From Xylogone sp. PMI_703 (lineage: Eukaryota; Ascomycota; Leotiomycetes): DNA of 64,000 nt. Shown piece by piece: positions 31,131 through 43,111 of the stretch. The notes under the pieces are model-generated. The model was not told the DNA's origin, ran no database searches, and was given only the letters and a program-made list of their open reading frames with translations. The stretch spans positions 434,001 to 498,000 of the forward strand of contig JAJTUQ010000001.1 of the NCBI GenBank assembly GCA_021399445.1, written 5' to 3'. Position 1 is the first letter of the stretch. Every line of letters begins with the position of its first letter. The translations under genes and the position numbers were made by a program.

Positions 31131-32566
31131 GGATGCTTGCTACCTGACGGAGACAGAATTACGTCGTTTGTTTGCACTGTCACACGCCTCAGGAGGATTT
31201 TAGAGCACTCAGGGTATGACGTCGATGACACAGTCCTTCAGCACCTATCAAAGTACTGTAAATACTGCCAGAAACACGGCATATCCCCTGGAAGATCTAA
31301 ATTCACGTTATAAGACGATATTGAATTTAATTATACTATTTTAGTTAACATAATATACATCAATAACAAGCCTGTCTTTTACATCATCAACGAAGTTATA
31401 AGTTTTCAGGCTGTCTAATGACTATAACACAAAGTATGTCTAAGATACTTTATATCAGAGCTTGACTTTCTAGCCTTATCGGTAATCTAACGAACAATTA
31501 TAACTAAGAAGACTACCACCGAAATCAAGAATCTTTGGGCCCAGAGATAACTACAAAATGTTCTGAACCAGAGAAACAGATCAGTTACTATAGTTATTCA
31601 CGACTTACTTTTGAATTCTGATATACTGGTCTGGCGTAAAAACAACAGAGATTAGGCTAAAAGTTAAAAGAGTTCATTTAAGCTATTATCGATGGACAGA
31701 GAGATTTATAAACTATAACTATTCAACGGACCGACAGAGTTTTAGAGTATAGTGGTTAAGTTATACCTGAACGACAAGGAAACCCCAGAGAATACCATTG
31801 AGCAATTGTAATATGATAAACCAGAACTTAAAGAAACCTTACAATCACCAGAACTAAACCGGTGAAACGCTGTTAGGGCAGACCCAGAAAGAATGTTGTT
31901 CAGGCTTTAGCTAATATTTCTATACTTGACGTCCTTATCGTTAATATCTCTGTCAATCTTACAGAACTTATACTATATACTATTCAGGAAGTCCCACCCA
32001 AAGGAGTTAAATAGTTTAATGAAAAGAGAAATGTTCAAGCTTATACATATATCTTAAGTCTTTAAAAGTACAAGAATCTACAAGTCTTAGTTTGTTGATA
32101 AGATCAAGAATGTAAAAACTCTAAATACTTTTGAGAAGTCTTAATTAGTGATTTAAGCTTATAACAACACCGAGAAAAACTTTGTCTTAACGCAACCTCT
32201 TACCATTCAACGGATAAACTAACGTCTGATTTTAGTACTTAATGTACCTTTGTGATATTATTCAGGCATATACCCAGTTATACACACTCCTAGGTCACCA
32301 CCTAAGAGAAGTATCTCATGGTTGAATTTATGTACTTACGACAGTCTTACGAACGCCAAGAGATCATTGAAGTCAAGTGGATTAGTAGTAATACGAACCC
32401 TGCTGACTCTATGACCAAGACTAAGCCTTGTGGAGCTCTCAGAGACCTGATTGATACTAACGAAGTGTGCATACGGGTGACAGAATGGGTGGAAAGGAAG
32501 GGAGTTACAGAGGGAGTTTTAGGGAACATGAAGCCTATGGGAACCAAGGAAGATACCTTACAATAG
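31131..32566 (+). mobile_element. Decayed copia retrotransposon relic
   Basis: At 31138-31330 the plus strand shows broken integrase-finger coding: TETELRRL, then, across frames, pieces like KYC..C and KHGISPGRSKF, which fit the HHCC region of a fungal copia Pol. At 32318-32566 an 82-codon frame carries the RNase H tail common to copia Pols (EVKWISSNTNPADSMTK, then EWVERKG). The 1 kb between is AT-saturated with stops in all frames and is too short for a whole reverse transcriptase. No LTRs were recognised. It is an old, internally deleted and heavily mutated insertion. Confidence 0.75.
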
Positions 32567-33103
32567 AGGCGTTTATGGCGTCACAATGTCAGATTATCGA
32601 AAGTATGGACGACAATATTAAGGGGTGACTGAAGAGCAAAGATGCGGGGAAAAGAATGTCCTGCCCTGGCTTTTTCTATAGGAGGAGCGGGGGAGCGGGG
32701 ATGCGAGGATGCGCCGCACTGGGGAATGCTGACGCAGCACATTATTTCTACTTGAAACCTCACATCATTATTAGATAACAGGCCAAGAGGTGACAATCAC
32801 AAGTCGTGGATCACTCAAGCATCTGTTTTATTACGATGCGGATTGCCGATATTCCCCTCCTTGATGTTTATAGTCCAGTACCAATCGTCAACTGCCCGGC
32901 TAATTCGACAAGTGGGATGGATCTCTCCACAACAAGAAATACACGGCCGGTTAAATTGAGCATCAGAGCTATGAGTATATAACTTTTTAACAACAAATTC
33001 AAGAAGAAAGGGCTATATTCTACGAGCAGTGAACGTGGATGTTTCCTGAAATTTCAACGGGAATGTTAGATTCTTATCTGTAAGCTGAACTACAAAGCCA
33101 ATC
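32567..33103. other. Intergenic region
   Basis: Separates the copia relic from the xylosidase gene. A short G-rich stretch lies at about 32680-32705. No gene was recognised. Confidence 0.5.
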
Positions 33104-34726
33104 ATGCCTCCAGTACGCAACCCTATCCTCCCGGGTTTCAACCCCGATCCCTCAATCCTCAGAGTGGGGGACGATTATTATATCGCTACATCAACGTTTG
33201 AGTGGTTCCCTGGAGTGCAGATTCACCACTCCAAGGATCTCGCAAACTGGGACCTCGTTATCAGGCCCCTGAACCGCAAAAGCCAGCTTGACATGAGAGG
33301 TAACCCGGACTCTTGCGGCGTCTGGGCACCATGTCTCACTCATGATGGAGAGAGATTCTGGCTGGTGTATTCAGATGTGAAAAGAAAGGATGGTTCCTTC
33401 AAAGACGTGCACAACTATATTGTTAGCGCTCCATCGATAACTGGACCCTGGTCCGATCCTGTGTACGCCAATTCTTCAGGTTTTGATCCCTCGTTGTTCC
33501 ACGATGAGGACGGCCGGAAATGGTTCGTGAATATGTTGTGGGATCACCGGAGACGGCCTTTACTTTTTGCCGGTATTGCGTTGCAGGAATTCGATCCTGT
33601 TGCTGGGAAGCTGGTCGGCCCTAAGAAGAATGTCTACCAAGGTACAGAGTTAAAGTTAGTTGAAGGTCCGCATTTGTATAAGCGGAATGGGTGGTATTAT
33701 CTACTCACGGCAGAAGGTGGCACCGGGTACGACCATGCCTGTACACTTGCTCGCTCTCGCAATATTTGGGGACCGTACGAGACTCACCCACAGAAGCATA
33801 TCCTAACGTCCAAGGATAATCCTTTTGCGGCACTGCAACGCGCTGGCCACGGCGATATCGTAGATACGCCGGAGGGAAAGACATACTTAGTCCACTTGAC
33901 AGGTCGTCCAATAACGCAGGAGCGCCGCTGCGTTCTCGGGCGTGAAACTGCTATCCAGGAGGCTTACTGGGGCGAGGATGACTGGCTCTATGTCAAAAAC
34001 GGTCCAGTGCCATCACTATTTGTTGACGTCTCAGGCACCCGCGATGATGGTCAATACTGGGCAGAGCAGCGATATACCTTCGAGAATGGGCTACATAAGG
34101 ATTTCCAATGGTTACGAACCCCAGAGACTGACCGGATATTTACTTGTCAGGACGGGAAGTTGGTGCTCACGGGCCGAGAATCCATCGGATCATGGTTCGA
34201 GCAAGCTCTTGTTGCACGCCGACAGACTCATTTCTCCATCGATGCAGAAACTGTCATTGACTTTTCTCCTTCTGATGAGCGACAGTTTGCTGGGATTACG
34301 GTCTATTATAGCCGATATAACTTCTTCTATCTCACAATCACCGCACACTCGGACGGCCAGCGAGAGCTGCTCATTCTGAGATCCGAGGCATCCTTTCCAG
34401 ATGGAGATCTCAATCTCCCTTACCCTGATCCAGTGAAGATTCCTAACCAAGGGAAGGTAAGACTAGCATTATCGATACGCGGCGATCAGCTACAGTTCCA
34501 GTACGCCCTTGAGGGCGAAGAACTGAAGAAAGTTGGTCCGGTATTCGATGCGTCCATCGTCTCTGACGAGTGCGGGGGACATAAGACTCATGGGAGCTTC
34601 ACGGGCTCTTTTGTAGGCGTTGCGTGCTCTGATCTTGATGGTACTGCATTGCAGGCCAAGTTTGATTACTTTGTATATCGCCCAGTTTCCCATCAATCTG
34701 ATCGCTATGAAGTCTCATTACAATGA
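33104..34726 (+). CDS. GH43 beta-xylosidase / alpha-arabinofuranosidase
   Basis: A single-exon gene of 540 residues, the usual length of two-domain GH43 beta-xylosidases of the Selenomonas SXA type. The N-terminal five-bladed propeller has the three catalytic acids: Asp15 in FNPDPS (general base), Asp128 in GFDPSLF and Glu187 in VEGPH (general acid). The C-terminal half (about 330-540) is the beta-sandwich of this subfamily. It would release xylose from short xylo-oligosaccharides. There is no signal peptide, so the enzyme is predicted to be intracellular and to act on imported oligosaccharides. Lack of introns and the bacterial-like architecture make horizontal origin conceivable but unproven. 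Confidence 0.92.
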   Translation: MPPVRNPILPGFNPDPSILRVGDDYYIATSTFEWFPGVQIHHSKDLANWDLVIRPLNRKSQLDMRGNPDSCGVWAPCLTHDGERFWLVYSDVKRKDGSFKDVHNYIVSAPSITGPWSDPVYANSSGFDPSLFHDEDGRKWFVNMLWDHRRRPLLFAGIALQEFDPVAGKLVGPKKNVYQGTELKLVEGPHLYKRNGWYYLLTAEGGTGYDHACTLARSRNIWGPYETHPQKHILTSKDNPFAALQRAGHGDIVDTPEGKTYLVHLTGRPITQERRCVLGRETAIQEAYWGEDDWLYVKNGPVPSLFVDVSGTRDDGQYWAEQRYTFENGLHKDFQWLRTPETDRIFTCQDGKLVLTGRESIGSWFEQALVARRQTHFSIDAETVIDFSPSDERQFAGITVYYSRYNFFYLTITAHSDGQRELLILRSEASFPDGDLNLPYPDPVKIPNQGKVRLALSIRGDQLQFQYALEGEELKKVGPVFDASIVSDECGGHKTHGSFTGSFVGVACSDLDGTALQAKFDYFVYRPVSHQSDRYEVSLQ

Positions 34727-34915
34727 TCACAAGTCCGGCAAGGAGTCACGGGAATGATTCCATCCTGGCACTACTCGTGTCCAAAATAGTTGGATTTTAT
34801 GGTATTCATTTGATATATAATATAATAAAAGTTTAATTATCTTCATGCAAGGGAAGGAAGAGTATATCCATTCTATTCTCTCTCAAACACCAATCAATGC
34901 ACCCCTAAGCCTTTA

Positions 34916-36571
34916 TCAGCGACCTAAAGACAAAATCTCAATCTTTTCATCTAATTTCAGTTTAGACCTTTCATCAATCTTGCCGCTGTTAAGCATCAGT
35001 TCAAGAATTTTAACTGGGTCCTGAACATCCGATGGAGCACTGTTTGAACCACGCAATGTCCGTAGTACACCCAACAATGACCCAACAAGAAGTAGCCCGT
35101 ACACCACCAGCCAACCAGGGCCACCACCTCCCAATCTTGCCACTATGATAGACATATTGAGATTGCTACCGTTTGTATCTATTTGGTTGGTATCCACACT
35201 GGATATTTCGGCATTTTGGCGCATAAGGCTGAGCTGTGCCTCTCCAGTTTGGGACAAAACAGCGGACAACAATGCAGCGGTATCCGTGTTATTGTCTCCG
35301 TCAACATTGAACCCCGTCGAAGTCCAAGCATTGATCAAACTGCCACCACCAGGCTTGGTTAGAAAATCTGCGGCAGTGCTTGCCAGCATCCATTTGACAT
35401 CGTGGCCAATAAGTGGCCCATCATCTGACTCCGCCAGAACTTCCAAAGGAGACAGACGAGAGGAAACCGCAATGGTTGCTAAGTATTCACGTCCAGAATA
35501 AGTACAATCGCAGACAAACGCACTCTCATCTATCGACGGCACTACTATTGTGAGCACGGGGTCTGATTCGGATTCCCTGGGAAGGAAAGCACCGATCAGG
35601 AGCCAGTTGTGGGTAGTCGTATCTACCACTACTTGAAAATCTACACTATCCTCGTTGCTGATCTTGTACACAGATACATCATCTTCCGCGTGGCGGGTAA
35701 AATTGATGGCATAGTTCGCAGTGGCATCGGTGCAAGTGACGTTAACATGCGTACCAAAAACGTGGCCATCGAGGTGGTTGAATGTGTATGCGGACGGTAG
35801 GAAAAAGCGAGTAGGGAAACCTGAGAAAGCAAAGTAAGAAGTCAAGTTGATCCCAATACCACCAGTGTTTAAGCCAGGGTAGGAAGTGTCTCCGATTGTA
35901 CCGGATGATGGAACCCAGACGTCTTCATTGAATGGATTGAAGTTGCCTGGGTCAGCGGTTATCGAAGCACCAATATAAGCGGCCCTGTAAAGAAATGATT
36001 CTAGTATCGGCATGTCGACCTGGCTGAGAGGTTGGATAGGAAAGTACCCATCGGCCTGGGTCCGGAAGAAAGTGTGATTGTATTGCGCCAAGGGGAAGGA
36101 CGGAAGGGGATTGGAGACGTTTGTATTTACATTATGAACACCGAAGATGGCCACAGTCGCGGCGCTGGTGAGAGTCGAAACGATGACAAGAAGGCCCAAG
36201 AATATGCGAGAGGGATTCAGCAGGCCTCGAGCGACTTGAGAAAATGATCGTGACGTCGTCAATGGCCTGAGATAAAGCGCAGTTACACCTTGACTAGAGA
36301 CGATGCCCTTTCTCGTCAAGAAGCTATCGTGTTGCGTGAAGCCCAGTGTCGCAAGAATTCCCACGGCGGTGCCAATCACGGTACATCCAACGTTCCATCC
36401 ACTTTGACTGATATTGACGACCCCATATCCAGGAGTAGATTGCCCTTCTACCACTACCGTTTTAATGCTGACGTAGATTCCAAGGCCCAATAGAGCTCCC
36501 AGGCACACAGCAGCGAGCAAATTGCTCGCAAGAGCAGTGAAGCGGGTTTTCCGTGCCATCTCCCTCAACAT
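34916..36571 (-). CDS. Fungal membrane protein of unknown function, four transmembrane segments
   Basis: A single-exon gene of 551 residues. Hydrophobic segments are seen at about 14-36, 60-77, 120-143 and 483-505. Between the third and fourth lies a 330-residue extracytoplasmic region with many N-x-S/T sites and a CDC motif. A charged tail of about 45 residues (KILELMLNSGK, then KLKLDEKIEILSLGR) would face the cytosol. This layout, three helices, a large glycosylated loop and one helix, is common in poorly characterised ascomycete membrane proteins. No enzymatic motif was seen, and a receptor or wall-sensor role would be guesswork. Confidence 0.75.
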   Translation of the reverse strand: MLREMARKTRFTALASNLLAAVCLGALLGLGIYVSIKTVVVEGQSTPGYGVVNISQSGWNVGCTVIGTAVGILATLGFTQHDSFLTRKGIVSSQGVTALYLRPLTTSRSFSQVARGLLNPSRIFLGLLVIVSTLTSAATVAIFGVHNVNTNVSNPLPSFPLAQYNHTFFRTQADGYFPIQPLSQVDMPILESFLYRAAYIGASITADPGNFNPFNEDVWVPSSGTIGDTSYPGLNTGGIGINLTSYFAFSGFPTRFFLPSAYTFNHLDGHVFGTHVNVTCTDATANYAINFTRHAEDDVSVYKISNEDSVDFQVVVDTTTHNWLLIGAFLPRESESDPVLTIVVPSIDESAFVCDCTYSGREYLATIAVSSRLSPLEVLAESDDGPLIGHDVKWMLASTAADFLTKPGGGSLINAWTSTGFNVDGDNNTDTAALLSAVLSQTGEAQLSLMRQNAEISSVDTNQIDTNGSNLNMSIIVARLGGGGPGWLVVYGLLLVGSLLGVLRTLRGSNSAPSDVQDPVKILELMLNSGKIDERSKLKLDEKIEILSLGR

Positions 36572-38224
36572 AGGGGGAACATAGAGGTGTAAAGTCTCGG
36601 GAAACTAATTATAACAGTTTCGATCAAAATAAATCTCTATTAAATCAGCTATCTTTTCTTATATCAATAATAAAGCTGACTACTCATAAAGATAAATACC
36701 CGGAAACGAGCGACATGAATTGAGAACTGATCGAGAGAATGAATAGAAGCACACGACACCGCACAGAAGGATTGACGCTCTGAAGTTTTATCTCGCGGCC
36801 AGCTGAACGGCCTAATAATTAATGTCCCTATTCTTGGCGTAAATGAAGGTCTTGGCTGGCCAGCCAGTGGCATCGTTCCCGTTGATCTTTGCCTTCCCCT
36901 GGCGTGAATCAGGGTCTTTAGATGAATCCTTCGATGCAAGGCTTCGGATAGCTGATGTAGAAAAATCCACCCAAGTGACCATATCTGGGCACACTTGAGC
37001 GCTCTTGGGTAATTAGTGGGACTGACTCCCCCAACTTTGAGCATTCGGGGCAGCCTCAGCGTATTACTTGCGAGCAACCGAGATTACCTGGCAAACCTTA
37101 ACCATAAAGCTTGGCTATTTTTAGGTACTTGTTGCAACCTGGCATCTCTGTTATGTAACAGCTAGATCGAAAGGCTTGACTAAATGTGTTTTGCTGTAGG
37201 GATTGACGTCTACTTCAGTTAGCATGGTGATCTGCTACTATCAAGCTTCAGTGTTCTTCGCTTGTTGTTCGTGCCATTTATTACTCGACTCGATCTAGTA
37301 GGTATCTAATAACTGTATGAGACCTGAGATACTGTAATGTTGTATAGTTAACTAACCCAAGCTATTTCTCATTAAACTCTAAGAGTGTTGCTATTTTGAT
37401 GCTAAATTTAAAAATAAGCTGTAAAAATGGTTTGGTAAACTTGCTGTGATACCGATCGTACCATGCTTCCTAGATACTATTGGGCTCTTTGCGTTACGAA
37501 GACCTGTCGGCTTTACACATGCTTTCATTGAGGAATGTGACGAATATAATCACAGCATACTGCTCTATATGCTTGGTATGCAAATTGTTAGATTAAATTG
37601 ATAGCTTGGTAGTCATGCCTACTCGTACTCATATGACATTCGCGGTATTGCAACTGCCATACACGTCGACGAGATCTTATTTCAACGAATTCTAATTAAC
37701 ATCTTAGGAATTACCACCTAAGTCATGATGTCACGACAGAGTGCGTACAGTTAGCCTATGGAGCCATGCAGGTTTTGAAAAGCCCTTCTCAATAGCCTAA
37801 TCGTTGTGAGTAGTTGTCAGAAATACGTACTGTGGCAACAGTGTCTAAGGGAGTAGTGTCTTGCAATAAATTGGCTCAGCTATACGTGACAATACTGTTG
37901 CACGAACCGCAGAAAGATAGTTTGATTTTATGCCTCGTTACCTCAAAGAGGGAGGATATATGGACTACATACTCGAAACTGTGCGGTTGGCAGCCCCCAA
38001 AACTGCCTTGCAACGTCAAGGTCATAACACTCAGCTCCCGTAAAGACATCTATCTTAGCTTTATTCACTTCGTTCCTCCTTAATATTAGCACATTCTATC
38101 AAGTGAGTTAGTTATTGTCAAGATTGATGGTTTTCTCCTTCTCTTTTAAAAACAGGAATAAGGGGAAAAGAAATTCTATGCTTGAGTAATGAAAAATGGA
38201 GGACCGAAAACTCATAAACGAAAT
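36572..38224. other. Spacer without recognised gene
   Basis: About 1.65 kb with short frames only. A minus-strand frame at 36812-36994 has even composition but no motif. Confidence 0.5.
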
Positions 38225-39854
38225 TCATGTTAAGAAAACCTTTAAGAAGGCGGTACTTACTTCAAACCATTTTAAATGTAAACAATTCAGGCGAGGTCCA
38301 CCTTTTTCTTCCTCAATTCCATTCCAGACTTCTTCAGCTAGATCACCCGTTAATATCTCACCATCGTCCGCAGAGTTAATATTCACTTCAAGTTGACGAA
38401 GTCGATTGATTTTCGGACGGAAACTTAATAAGCCGGTTTTAGATTCAGCGGGGGTCAAATCTGAGAAACAAATATTCAAGTATTCCAAAAAAGGGCAATG
38501 AGTCTCGATTTCTTCGATTTCTTCCGGGCGAATTTTTGGAATTGGAGACTTTATATAAACATTTCTACCAGCGCTTCCCTCAGGATTCAATGTCAACCTG
38601 AGTAATGTGGCACCGTGTCTCTCGAGTATACTATCGAGGATTGGAGATGTCAGATATCCAGTAAACCGGAACTCTCTGAGTGGTTGCAGAAGCCTTATAA
38701 AAGCCTTGGCTTCAGAGGCAAGTGAGTCAGCCATTTGTACTGTTGTCGGGCTTAGACCAAAGTCGAGTCGTGTAAGGGATGTAAAATGGATCTTTTGTCC
38801 TATGGACCTAAATACCAACGGATCTGATACATCTCCCAGGATCAGATAGTGGATTTTGGCCATATCGACATATTTGTCCCATTCCTCGATGTCCTTCACT
38901 GATATTCCTCGTTTCCCAGGGTAAGATAGCGAAGTGAGTAACCCTTTTGTAGTAATCTCCAGAGGCGGTACAAAGCCCTTCCAAGGCTCTGCTGGTCTGT
39001 TATTTCTGCGGGAGCTAACTAAAGCTGCTGATGATGCTGCTCGACAAACAACGACGTTAAGGTGGCGGAGCTTAGGTGCAAGAGCTGTAACTTGGAAAAT
39101 AGCATTCCCGTTATAGTCGGGATTACCATCTGAGTCTTTGTTGACAGTTTTGACACTAATACTATGCAGGCAAGGCGATTGAATTAGGTTAAGTTCATGT
39201 GGATCAGTCACAGGATCTGCGAGACTACGAAGACGAAATGTTCGCAGGTGTATTCGACAAGTGGAGTGTTGCTGCTGTATCACATCTAAGATAGATGGAG
39301 GAAGCTGGTTATTGCAAACCCATATTAGGTCGGCCAGGTGAGTACACTTCCGAATCCATGAGACTAGTGGTGCCCAGGCTTCGGCAACTTCTTCGGGCGA
39401 GCCATCAGGCAGGTCTCGTGCAAATACTTCCCCAAACTCGGCATGATACTCCGCATCATCATCGTCGTCGTCGTCGTATGGTGAGGGCGGCTGACTGTGT
39501 GTGGGATCATAATCCTCATCCTTGTCTTCTGAGAGCTCGGGCATCCGGCCGGAGATCTTGAGAGACCGAACATAGAAAGGAAAGTCGCGATGAAATAGCT
39601 TGACTTCAAGTTCTTTTATCCACTCCTTAAGCTTTCGCCGAGAGGAGATTTCGATTTTGGCGTGCCGGTAGAGAAATGGAGCGGCAGCTCTGTAGAATAC
39701 CTGGTTTACTAGACGTACATTGTTCAGGACTTCTGGCAGCTCAGCAAGCTGTAAGACGTTTAGTGAGAGAGGTTAAAGGATAGTCCCAAAGACATACATG
39801 GCTGACTATCAGAGATATAATGGATTCAGGAAGGTCAGTCAGCTGCAGAGCCAT
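38225..39854 (-). CDS. F-box protein
   Basis: Exon 39854-39798 and exon 39748-38225 flank a 49-bp phase-0 intron (GTATGT..TTACAG) and give 526 residues. The N-terminus, LTDLPESIISLIVSHLAEL, is an F-box, followed by VRLVNQVFYRAAAPFLYRH as in fungal F-box proteins. An acidic stretch (a run of seven Asp from a GAC/GAT trinucleotide repeat) occurs near residue 110. The rest reads like irregular leucine-rich segments. It would be a substrate adaptor of an SCF ubiquitin ligase. A good donor, GTAAGT, sits near the 3' end (about 38260), so the last 11 codons may be intron and a short extra exon is possible. Confidence 0.75.
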
Positions 39855-40439
39855 TGTAAATATAGCGGTGTGCAACCTAGAAAGTGACAAGATCAAAAGG
39901 GTAGGTATTCCTTTTGTCTTAGCATTAACTTGCATACGTTGCAAAAGTACGGAGGTACTTTCTTGGAAATTGAAGTCCTTATTTCTGAGGCACCAATGTC
40001 TGCACCGAGCTCCCCAGGAGTCTACGTCTCAGGCAGTGAACAGTTAGATGCTGCAGCGTGGCAGCTCCCGTCCATGACACTAACATCTAGCTATACAGCA
40101 TGTTTGGCAATAGTCAGAGTCATGATAAGGAACCATCACGCAAGAGTGTATAATGGTTTTTGCTCTGTCGAAACATATGCGAGTGAACCTACACAACTCA
40201 TCTCCATTACCACATATTCTGAGAAGCTATACCAATAGCTAAACTACCAGAGTGCAACATGCAAAAGCAGCCCTCGAGGGCCTAGATGTTTGAATGTATT
40301 CATTATCCATCATCATCTCGTACAATCTAAAAGAAAATCCCTTTCCTTTCCCGTTCCCATTCCTTTTTCCCTTTTCCTGTTGCGTCTTCAACCAGCAGCG
40401 GTACCAGCAGCGGTGCCAACTAGCTGGCTAGCCTAGCAA
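39855..40439. other. Intergenic region
   Basis: Between the F-box start and the 3' end of the methyltransferase gene. Chance frames only. Confidence 0.5.
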
Positions 40440-41886
40440 CTACGGCTTCCGACCATATACAAACCGGAACTTGACATACAGATGCAACGCCGGATTCATA
40501 ATGTCCTTCCGGGGACCTACTAACGCGGCGTGGACGGCCTCGACGGACATGTTGAGGACTTTGGTGAAGTAGACCATGCTGATGGGCTCGAGGGCCTCGA
40601 CGTTGAGGGCTTGGAGGTAGACGCCTTGGTTTTTTAGGCGCTTGTCTTTGGGCCAGCGGCCGATTGGGACCTTTATCATGTAATTGTGAGTTGGGTTGAG
40701 TAGAGTAGAAGGTAAAATGGATTGAAGAGGGCTTAAAGGAAACATATAATCAAGCTATAAAAAAGAAGCATCTACTCACCTTATACACCTTCTCATGGAC
40801 ATCGACGAATCCAGCATCAATCATCCATTGCTTTTGCCTTGGCCCAACATCCAGGATCTTGCCAAACTGGCCCGCTGCCTCGTTCACCATCCTCATCCAG
40901 TTCACCCACTCGGTCGCTTTGTTGATGGTATCGTCATCACATGACACCTGGACGTCGTGATCCTGCGCCTCCACCCAACCCCCGGATTTGGTGTGCTCAA
41001 ATACCTGCTCATACAATCGCGGCCAATCCTTGATGGACCCAGACATGGCTCGGAGGTGAATGTAGTCAAACGCCTGGGATTCCGTGTACAGCCAGTCGTC
41101 CTCGACATTGTCCACAACAAAAGAACAGTTTGGCGGTACCCAGCGCGGCTGGATGGGACTCAGGTCAATGCCAGTGACTTCAGCGCTGGGGTAGAGATCA
41201 GCGACATCGATGGCCCAGATGCCGGTGCCGGTGCCGATATCCAGAATGCGCTGGGGTGTTCCAAGAGGCGCTAGATGCAGCTCGCCGTTGAGGACGAGCT
41301 GGAAGACGTGGTGCTTGAGGTCCTCGCGCTCCTGCTCCTTCTCATCGTTGGGGAAGGGATACTCGCCGGACTTGTAGGCGTGGTAGCGACGGCCGTTTTC
41401 GTAGACGTAGTTCAGCACGGAGGAGTTGAGCGAGGCCGTGAAGCTACTGGCGACCTCGCTGCCCAGCGCGGAGTCGCCGTCGAAATCGTGCTCGTCATCC
41501 TGAGTGCGCAGTCAGGTCAGGCCATCGGTAACTACTGCAAAAGATGAAGTAGATTTATAAAAGTAAGTCCGCTATATATACCAACTCTTTCTTTTTTATT
41601 GTTTTATCTTCATTTTATTGCCTGTATTTTCCTTCAATTCTTATACTTTTTGTTCTCTCATTTTCAACCATCATCTTCCGCACACACGATGCTACTCGTA
41701 AGCACGTGCGCACTAGCCCAAACTTGACGAAAGCAAAAACACCAACTAATTAACACGAGTGATCGAAAAGACTTAACTTACAATCTCGACAAAGTCGTGC
41801 CCAGGCTCCGCTGGCGTCGCAACAGGCACACCTCCCCCAGGGGCCGTGGCTGCAGTAGCAGCAGGACTCGACGACGAGGGCTCCAT
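40440..41886 (-). CDS. LaeA-like SAM-dependent methyltransferase
   Basis: Three exons, 41886-41782, 41499-40780 and 40670-40440, separated by introns of 282 bp (GTAAGT..CTCAG) and 109 bp (GTGAGT..TAAAG), give 351 residues. After a Ser/Ala/Pro-rich N-terminus comes a family-typical segment, NYVYENGRRYHAYKSGEYPFPNDE. The SAM-binding site is ILDIGTGTGIWAIDVAD, with GIDLSPIQP and FDYIHLRAMSG. This is the pattern of LaeA-like and UMTA-type fungal methyltransferases. LaeA itself is a nuclear regulator of secondary metabolism, but most paralogues have unknown substrates. It is transcribed divergently from an O-methyltransferase gene 1.2 kb away. Confidence 0.9.
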
Positions 41887-43111
41887 GATCGTCGGCTGGA
41901 GGGCTGTGGAAGGGGAGGAGAAGAAAGGAAAAGGCTCTCAAGGCTGGCTCGCTGGATCGTTTTCCACCAGCGCGACAGAGACGGGGGGAAGGAGATCGTG
42001 GAGAAAGCAACGGTGCGACGGTCTTATCTACGCTGCTACGCCAGTAATTAGGGGAACGGCAACAAGGACAAAGATCAGGTACCGATCACGCCAATTAATT
42101 GCCACGACCAAGCAAGGTTGCGCGGCCCAATCGACAAATCTCCCCGCACCGGGTCCTGCGAAGACTTGTGAACCAGCCGGATGCGTTCCTTTGAAGATGC
42201 TGCAAGCAATTGGGAGGGCGGATAAGGCTATCGCGGTACTGCCCGGAAGGATTGCGCTCTACTGCAGGTTACTAGACTGTATATTTACAAAAGTATATCG
42301 ATAACCGCGTCATCCGCCGAGCACCCTATTAGTACAGTAGAGTTGCTTGCTTTGTCTGCGTGTGATGGCGAGTTGCAGCTGAGCGTGACGCCCGAGACAA
42401 CTGCTGCAGAGGCCCGTGGCTGCATGAACCACGGCGATGAGCGGAGCGTCCTGGGGCTGAAGATGACGGAGTGTCTTGCTGGGGTTACTGGTAAGTTGCT
42501 GCTAGTTGTAGTTGCTGGCAGATTAAAAGCAGCCTTGATGGATAGCCCTTACTTATTGCCTTTTGTTGTTGGCGGATTGCCCTTAATTATTGCTTCTCTT
42601 CGTTGCTGGTGGACGCAACTCCTTAGAAGGTCCCTCGGCTTCCAAGAAAACGCCTTCAATCTAAGAGACTAAGAGGCCCCAATGGCTCAATGCCGCCCTG
42701 AAAAGGCTCCTAAAGACTCCGGATCGGTCTGGCCTACGTGGACCGCCTCCATTGGCCTAGTAACAACGACCCGACGATGTGGTTCTGTGGTCTTATCTAC
42801 GTTGCAGACCCTTCCCTCTGTCCCTCTGTCACCAACCCGCTCTGCTCTTCCGTTTCATCTGTACAACCATCCCCTTCGCCTTTGCCCCCTTCGCTGCCAC
42901 CCCCCAGCGTCGCATCCCGCTCAGAGATCACTGTGGCCCTCTGCCCTTCTTTGTCGCATTGCCGCAGCGTCTGCAGCCCTCGTGAGCGCGCTGCCAGTGA
43001 TTGCCTCTTTGCTGCGACGATCCATTGTTTCGTCCTCGTCGCCCAGTCGCTCTCTGCATCTGGTTCCCTGCAGCAGCTCCCGGCACCCCCGATTGACTCT
43101 GTATCGATCGC
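41887..43111. other. Divergent intergenic region between two methyltransferase genes
   Basis: About 1.2 kb, visibly richer in G and C than other spacers. It contains open frames on both strands (such as 42343-42672), but none has a recognisable motif, and the pyrimidine-rich part at 42800-43080 looks like the promoter of the plus-strand gene. Confidence 0.5.

Noticed and set aside
36664..37077. 137-codon minus-strand frame
   Set aside because: No motif; overlapping frames on the same strand look equally random.
42343..42672. 109-codon plus-strand frame between the methyltransferases
   Set aside because: No motif and no splice support; open frames are expected by chance in the GC-richer spacer.
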